Assembly: GCA_030867875.1 (NCBI GenBank)
Contig: JAOWCC010000444.1
Span: 186,001-250,000 of the forward strand
Source of the DNA: Actinernus sp. WN-2022
Taxonomy: Eukaryota; Cnidaria; Anthozoa; Actiniaria; Actinernidae
Reading direction: 5' to 3'
Length of the DNA stretch: 64,000 bases
The position numbers and the translations under genes are program-made. Below are positions 24,001 through 33,000 of this stretch, piece after piece. The notes under the pieces are model-generated. The model ran no database searches, was not told where the DNA came from, and saw only the letters and a list, made by a program, of their open reading frames with translations. How positions within the stretch are numbered: position 1 is the first letter of the stretch; every line of letters begins with the position of its first letter.

Positions 24001-27000
24001 TATTTATAGTCGCGAAGTTCTGGTATGCGATTACGTTGTCTTTTGTTCTCTTGCGCTTTAGTATTTTTTAGCAGTTTAAACCGTGTTAATTACAATTTTT
24101 CAGTGCATCCTGATTGGTTTAAAGTGACGGCCTTTGTTTCTTCTGGTGGGAACCTCTATGCTAAAAATAGTTCTACTGTCTACAGTGTTGTGTGACGATA
24201 TAATGTGGGAAGAGGAACACTCCTCTGTAATATAGCTCCTGTTCAGACACATTTTGCACTGTAACCTACAATCGCTTGCTGACATGTGATATTTACGATA
24301 CATTTAGTGTTCAGGTGACTACCAAATATTCACAAAGACGATTTGTAGTGATCATTCTATGTATTCTTATTCTGGAACACTGTCAATTGAACGCATCCTA
24401 CGTAACATACAAAAGTGTATTATAGTTGGGAGTTATTCATTCGTGAATCAATTATTACATTTACTATGTTCTCCCATCAATATTGCAGTATTTTATTCAA
24501 CGTATTTATTATTTTTAATGGAGGGTCATTCCAGACTATGTTTCTCGTCATGAATATTATAGCTGTCATATTATTATTTGTTATCGTTATGTGTCTAAGT
24601 GCCTACCAAGTTATAGCCCTAAAAGAGAGTAAGGAGGACAAGAGTCTGCCAAGTGGTTACGACACCAACATTTCTGACTATGAAACTTCATCAAAGAATC
24701 ACCTCAACTACTATATCGCTGCTCAGTTAAATGCTACATCCATCAGCCCATCAACGTTGTTCCTTATTGGAGATGGAAAAACATACAATGACTACGAGAA
24801 TGTGGCTTTAAAGCAAAGACAGAGTTATCAAGTATTCTTTCGAGCAATGACATTCGAAAATGGGGTAAGTTTCCCCTTTAGTTAAAGGAGCTGTTTCACG
24901 GTGAGGGACATGCCTCACGTGTGGGATGGATGAAATCAAAGTAAATGAGCAAAAATGATCAACAAACTGTGCGTAGATCTAGTCTTCAAGGGAAATATTG
25001 CATATCCTTTCGATCAAGCAGTAATGAAGGGCAATTAAACAGTTTGAAACCAAATAACAGCCACCAATCGAACACTGATTCCAGACATGCGCAAAACCGT
25101 GGCACAGCGCCTTTAACTGATAAACAGTTCGTTTTAGACAAATAAAACCGAATGTAAACGCTCCTTGTGCATATTAGCAAAATAACATACACTTGTTACT
25201 GTAAATAGAAAGCGTGTTCCTTTGTTTGGTTTGCTACGTTATTTTATCTGACAGCTGAAAAACATGTATCTCGTATACAGCTGGTTAAAAAAGGTTGTCA
25301 CAGAAAGTATAAATACAGTGTAGGACTAAGGACGAACAACATAGCACATTCCTAATTTCAAATGAATCGTGATGATAGCTGAAAGGTAAATTCGAATCAA
25401 ATTAGAATCACAGTGACCGTTATGTATCAGTTCCGCGTGAAATTTAACGTGGAATTCCCTCGTCAGGCAATGAATTTACCTATAGAATCCCATAGCACGA
25501 CGCAATTCGCTAACGTTGGGTTGAATATTTTGTGCAATTTAATGGTTTGTATAGTAATATAGTTTTAGACGTGGTTTCTAGATCCAAGTGCCATAAATAA
25601 TGTTGAGGGCGTAGCCCAAGACATTGTTTATGGCACGACGACTAGAAACCACGTCTAAAACAATCATACTGCTTTAAATAATGGTCCAGATAAGAACTGT
25701 AGTAGAATCCATTGTTGTGCGGCAATGAGCCTCCCCCACATACGATTTTGCTTGAATATGCCTTAACTGCTTTAGGAGGTGTCCACAGTCCAAACCACAT
25801 CTCGAAAATACAGTATTTTTAAGCTATTGGCTCTTTTTAATGTGAAAACGCAGAGAAGCCACCATCCAGCCAATCGAATATAGAGAAAACAAAGGCCGGA
25901 TTTTTCACGATTTTCTTCGAAATTAAACCAGTTAGTTTGATCAAAAATAAATTCAAATCACAAAATATGTTGAATGAAAATGTATCATTTCGATGGGTTT
26001 CTATTGAATTTATAAATATCAACCAATGAAATTATGAGAAAGAATAATAGAAAATTAACACCTTTTAACATTCCTTGCCATGGAGCACTACAGTTGTTAT
26101 CTGGACCATTACTTAAAATGGCTTCTCACGCATCATTACATATTACATATTCATGACACAGAGCACAATGATATAAAATAACACAACTAATTAAACAACG
26201 TAAAATCGAAAGCGACAATTCCACCGGATTTGAAAATTCATATTAAAATTTGAGTTCGCTGATGAATAATTAAATCACAGTTCAGTGACATTGGGAAGGC
26301 TTCGAAACGGCTGGATGAAGAGAAGTGAAAACTAGCGCAAACGACTTAGAGAGCCCTAAACGACTGTCAAATGAAATGTGCCAAGGATTACAGAGTGTTA
26401 GCATCGCTTGGGCGTGTGTAAATTGGAAGGATGGAAGTTAGGACGGGAATTGGACGAGAAACGTTTGAAAATTCGTATAATGGATTATACTTCATGTTTC
26501 TGTTTCTTCATGCTTTTTTCATATAGTTATTGACGGACTGTTTTTTTAGAACTGTAATCTAGAACTTATTTGCTAATATGTTTCCCGTATTTGGGACCGT
26601 TTTTAAACTACAGCAAATATGCAAATTAGCTTTTGTTTTAACGAATTCGAATATTTGCCGTAGTTTCAAATCGTTTACAAATACAGCTAATATGCAATTT
26701 GGTCGTACTTCCCTGGTGTTCATGTATTAACACGTGACATGAGACTCCACATTGGCCAATGTCATGAATATGTAATTATGTATGAGAAAGCTGTATTCAA
26801 CGATGTACAGGAAACCCACACGTAAACTATTTTGTTTATTTTTGTTATCGCGAACTCTCTAGTCTTCTCTTATTGGACACTAATTCAGAACCAACACTAA
26901 GGTTAGAGGGGGTGGTTCAAAGTTCAGGTTCATTGAAAAGATTTGTATTGAGCTCAACATATCCATCTTCAAAAATCATGTCTAAAAATTCTAAACAGGA

Positions 27001-30000
27001 TATTCACAAATTTAACAGTAGTCAAAGAACGTGAACATTCTCTTTCTTTTTAAAATGAGCTCAATGCATGTCTTAAGATTCTTTATAGTCTGTTCGACAA
27101 ATTCAAACGACAGCTCGTACTACAAAACAATAAACATCAAATCAATCCGTGCTGCGTTAGACCGGTACAACGCATCTAAAATGTCCGCCAAACCAGAAAG
27201 GGTTTTCAATTGACGGTACCTATGCAGCTGAGGCAAATGTAAGACTTCTTGAAAGACCTGGGAAGTTCTGGGAAAATTCGTTCACACAAGCTGTCAGTCT
27301 CCAAAGCGAGCAAACCACGAACTTTTCTCCATTTCCAGTCACAACTGTAAGTAACGTGCAGGTTTACAAAAACTCCTTTTTTGACTTCTCGAGGATTTGT
27401 TCTCGGATAGTCTTTAACGAATTCAACTAGTTTTAAGTACATTTGAACTACAACTACTACAACAATGGTTTATTTTGTATCTACAAATTACAATTACAGG
27501 TATAATGGGAAAAAGAAAAATAATGTGCGATACTGGCAATCTGAAAGTAGTTGAGATTAATCGAGTCGGATTGCCACTAGATATTGAATTACAATTGGAA
27601 GGTCGGACGGATTACAAGATGTATTGATTTATGTACTAAATATACAAATATAGACACACAAACACGATAGATAAATATTAAACCGTAAATAAATATAAAT
27701 ATATATGTATACATATATGAGTAAATAAAGTTAAATCAGTATCTATTTAGTCGAAAAAAAAAACACAAAAATAAGAAAGAAATACAAATTAAAACAGGCC
27801 AAAAATCACTAGTAGGGATTCATAAAGTCAGACTTAATTGCTTTTTTAAAAGACGGGTTTGAAATCAACTTATATTCTTCTACAGATTTGACGTTCGTTG
27901 ATTAACGGACAGTTCGCTCAGTTTCTCAGATTTTCTCACCAGATTTGCTCTCCATTTTCTAAACAGAAGTGCAATTGTTTTCCACCCGGAAATGTTTCAT
28001 TCTAATCAGAGTGAAAAATTAAGTTATCATGTTTTTCTATAGCTCATATTCTGTGAATGTGTGTGTATTAAAACAATTATTTCAGTCATCGTACTGCATG
28101 AACTCATAGCCAACTCGGCATTGCGCGCGACACGTTGGGTCAGAGCTCAGCTGGAGTTCGTGCAATAATTCTGAAACTGTAGCAGCCTGTGGCATTCACG
28201 AAAATGCGATGCAAAAATGCATTTCTTATGATACTTTCTTTATTAAATCTGTTTCAAACATACTCCAAAAAGTTAATGTTTAGATTTTGTGTGTCCTACA
28301 AGCAATTGCATTGTAACATGTGTGCAAAAAGGCACTAAAGTAAAGTTAATGTTCAAGCCAATTATATGTTACCTCAATCGAGTTTAGTTGATTATACACC
28401 AATTATATGTTAGTCAGCATACAAGTATGAATTTCAGCTTGATTTGGTATGATACATTTTTCAACATCAATATGGAGTGTAGAATTGTTTAATTGTCATA
28501 ATTAATAGTCCAGATTCGTATTCGAAAAGTAATGCTGAATGCGATCATGACTACAGATGTATTTATACAGGGTTAGCCTCGTTCTTAAGTTAAACTTTCA
28601 TAAATACCACCGAGAAGGTGGGCTATTCACGACTCTGCGTATTGTTGTAGTTTCGCTGATATTTATGAATGTTTAACTTAAGAACAAGGCTAACCCTGTA
28701 TAAATGCGTTTGTAGTCGTATTCAGCGCTAATTTTCGAATACGTACGAACTATTCGTGCATTTTCACTTTACAGATAACCTATGCTGGCAAAGCAGCACT
28801 TGTGGCTAAAATCCAGGTTGCTCAAGGTACTTCATAGTTGTTTCAGTTGTTTACTGTTTGGTAATAAGTTGAAAATAACTCACATTATTTTGATTACTAG
28901 TAATACGTTAAATGCAGAAGCCTCACGACTATTTTCGGGCCATCCTGTACCGCTCGAGTTCTTTGATTCAGTTTCTGTCGAAATTATTTGCCGGTGATAT
29001 TCGAGTATTTCATGACATTATCTCGAAGGTTTGAACCTGTTGAATGTATTTATGTTCGCCCTGAATTGATGTTTGGGCTCTGTTGGCTCGTTGCATGTCA
29101 GTTTTCCGTAATGACAACTCACCGACCTGATCTCGTGATAGCCTGTTGGAGCTAGTTGAATCTCCGGTTGAATTAGCATATTGTACGAGAGATTTGCGGA
29201 AATGTATAAAAAGGATTCCGATGTTTAACGTATCAACGTAAACGCCAAAAATCAAACCGAATATGCGATCACATGAAACCCAGCGGAAAGAATCAGAAGC
29301 CTCACGTAGTTCGGCACTTCGGTCGTGAGACAACCAAAAATAAATAACAATTCACGTGCAAACATAGTATAAACAAGACTATAATGAGTTGTGTATACGA
29401 GGAAAGCAAAGGAGTGCTGCTGAGGAACCAAAGGGTGTGTTGAAAATATAAATGCTGTATATATAGATATATGATATATAGGATATATATACATATATAT
29501 ATATGATATATACGATATATTACGATATATACGATATATAGGATATACATTGTATAGGATATATACGATATACATGATATATAGGATATATAGGATATAT
29601 ATGATATATGTGATATATACCACATACATCATATATTACCATATATATGATATATACGATATATAGAGGATATATAGAGGATATTACATGGCAGCGCGGA
29701 GATACGGATTTTATCTTCGAGTGTTGATGAGTACTGATATATTTCATCAACACGAGAAGATAAAATCCGTATCTCCAATCGGCCATGTAATGTTCTGTTT
29801 ATATATAATTATCGATGAAATACCAGTTTCAATCTCTTATTAAAAAGGCTTGAAATCTTTGAAAGCAAGACATATTTTCAAAAGTGATATCGTCACGTGT
29901 GAAGATATCATTTATATCTTCACGTGTGAAGATATCACTTTTTACAAATAAATATACACTGGTATTTCATCGAAAATTATATATTAAATATGATATATAC

Positions 30001-33000
30001 GATGTATGCGATATATATGACATATTACGATATATATGATATATACGATACGGTATATATACGAGGAACCAAAGGGTGTGTTGAACATATAAATGCAATG
30101 TCAGAGCAGTCAACTTGGGTACTCTTAATTTCAGAGCAGGCAAGTTGGATACTCTGAATTTCAGAGCGGGAAAGTTGGGTACTCTGAATTTCAGAGCGGG
30201 AAAGTTAGATACTCTGAATTTCAGAGCAGGCAAGTTGGGTACTCTGAATTTCAGAGCAGGCAAGTTGGGTATTAAACTAAAGTCTAAAAGGTTGTATTTA
30301 CCTTCGCGTTGCATGTATAACATTGTTTTATCTTTTTAACGACTCAAAACGATGCATATTGCAGAGCAGTTGAAAGTCCCTCAAGTAAGTTTATTTTTAA
30401 TTGAATTTGCAGAGATAAAATAGTTTAGAAAATAACAAAATAGTTTAGAATGCGTTACAGATAAGCGGACAGGAAGTGATGGACAACACGACTACTCAGC
30501 TGGAGCTGCTGCTGGTGGTGGAGTCGCTGCAGTCATAATATTGTTCTTAGTGATGGCTGGTATTATATTCAGGAGGCAAAAGTAAGTTAAACAAACTGAA
30601 TAATTTTCAACAACACTTAATCAAAGTAATTCTATATAATCACATAGTCTCAGCAGAATTGTCATAATAAAGGTACATGTACACGGTGCTAAAATAATAA
30701 TAATTTTTTTTTTTTGCTAATTGACATACCACTCCAGGTTTAGCTTGGTGTTCAAAGGTATTATTTTGGAACAATAGACCGTTACTGTAAACAGGGAATA
30801 CTTATCTCGGTATGTCCCAAACAACAATTTCTAAGCAATTCTACAAGTTTAATCGTAAAGAACTGCCCAACGGACATCCTAACGCATTGCTTAGTTATCC
30901 CACAGAATAGTTTAAATAGGTTTTAGTTGAAAAGCGAACTACAAAAAAAATAAAAAGAGACGGGGTACGATATGCTAAATATGTTATGTGATTAGACGCC
31001 ATAATCTGTCTGATGTATATTTTATATATTATAAGACGCAGACAAACATGCTGGTTCTGATGGCAACGACATAGCATTGGAAAACCTTGATGCAGAATTG
31101 AAGCGTAGACAGAATATAGCGAACCCGTGCCAGGCAAGTATAATCATTATTTATATATTCCAATTCAATCAAGGATTAGCCGGGTCCTGGCTTTGATCAG
31201 CCCCTATGGTTGTTTCAGGTCCTGACTTTGATCAGCCACTGTAGCGATGTTTCGTGTTGATAAACATTGCAATTGTTATGCTAATGTGCCAACCATGATT
31301 TGCAAAGCCCGCTTTGTGTTAGGAACCAATGGATCTCTGGTTGGCACATTAATGACAATAGATGATGACACACGAAACATCGCTATATATGGTTGTTTCA
31401 GGTCTCGTTAGGAATTCAGAGTTGTTGTTGTCAACACCAATACGTCTTTTGCAGGAAATATTCACGTGATGATATAATACTTCGTTAACGAATGAATTGA
31501 GCTCGTGATTCCCGTGGGAAATGCGCTGCCATGGCTACTGGAGGAGAAGCTATCTTTAAAAACGCTGTTTTAGTAACATCGACAATCGATTGGAGGTGGA
31601 AAATAGCATTTACAAACAGGTTTGCTAATAACACTACCGATCTCTTGCAAACCCTTTAAATATATTAATTAATTTGTTTTGCCCTCCACTACAACCACGT
31701 AACTGCATTCCAGCAAAACGCCCATTCCAATAGCAAGTATTATTACGAGTGTATAATTATTGTTGTTGTTGTTTAGTCGTTTATCTTTTCACTATGAACT
31801 CAAACAACCATAAAACGGCATGGGATCAATATTTAAAAAAGTTTTCAACGTAGAGGATCGCAACTGGGTAGATGGTTGAAGGATTGTAAAAGGCACATAA
31901 CCTAATAAGTTAAGCTATGTTGATGTCAATATGACGTCGCAATGCCATTTATTCATTTCTTATAACTTTCTCATAGCGTTTCATTACGTAATGCTCGGGG
32001 GTAGAAGCGGAATATTGAATATTGAATATCGTGGTTGAAAACTGAGGAATATTGAATATTTGCCTGAAAAGTATACTGAATACGGAATATTTCAATGAAA
32101 ATTAAAAAGAATAAGGAATATCCAAAACAAAATTAGCAGGGAATGGGAATATTTACCTCAGGAGAGCAGAGGAATACGGAATTTTTAGAGTGAAAATATT
32201 CCGCTTCTACCCCCGATAATGCCGTTTTGCTGACATGCACTTTACGTCATCGCCACCATGTTGCTGAACGTTAACAAAAGATTCCTCGTTAGCTTCTCTT
32301 CTTAGTTTCACCAACATGGCCTCTGTTATTTGAATTTCTGGGAATTGGTTGCAAGTCAAGAATATTGTTAAAATCCCCTTTTTACAACGTAACAACCGCC
32401 AAATTTCTCGCAATCTGACAGAAAACAAAAGCTGACGTCATTTGTCAAGGAGTGCGCGTGCGGCTTTCGTTTGAAGCTAAAAGTGTTTTGTTGTTGTAAA
32501 ATTAACTATTTAGTTTGTTGTTGTTGTAAAAAACAAATTGAAGATAGTTTTTTTATGTGTCTGTCCTAATATTGACAATGATTTTCGTCATAACATGGTC
32601 AAAATAGCTGTGGATCCACAAGGCGTCTTCGCCGATCAAAACTTGGTCAAAAGTTATGAAAGTTTAAATTTTCCAATTTTAAATTTGGCGGGAAATAAAC
32701 AACATAGAAGCATTTATGGGAATATTTTTCAGTTGAAAATACTGGTGCATGACACATGATAGGAAAATTCGTACGTTTTTAGAATTGATTATTTTGACGA
32801 TAACCGGTTTAATATTTAAGCCGTGTCTAAATGTATAGCTAAGAAAAAAAATATTCATTATTTTTTGGTCCTTTCACACTTATCAGCGCAACTATATGGC
32901 ACTAGTACTAATGATCATAGGCCGATACCAACAACGTCATTTACAGGATACGTGTCAACTATGAAAAGTAACGACGCCTTACAACTGAAGGAAGCATATA

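Larger units (their letters stand above)
24865..28774. other. Intron with MITE-like palindromes and a transposon-protein remnant
   Basis: Contents listed separately: palindrome 25563-25660, recombinase-like remnant 27040-27290, MITE 28518-28742. The rest is AT-rich (T/A repeats near 27650-27720) with no exon recognised. Confidence 0.4.

Noticed and set aside
24160..24350. Possible extra ectodomain exon between 23735 and 24600
   Set aside because: The phase-2 end at 23735 joins 24600 directly and gives the expected FN3 sequence (NGPIS-AYQVI), so no exon is needed.
29252..29786. Several overlapping Ile/Tyr-rich minus-strand frames
   Set aside because: Produced by the GATATA microsatellite and its flanking palindrome.
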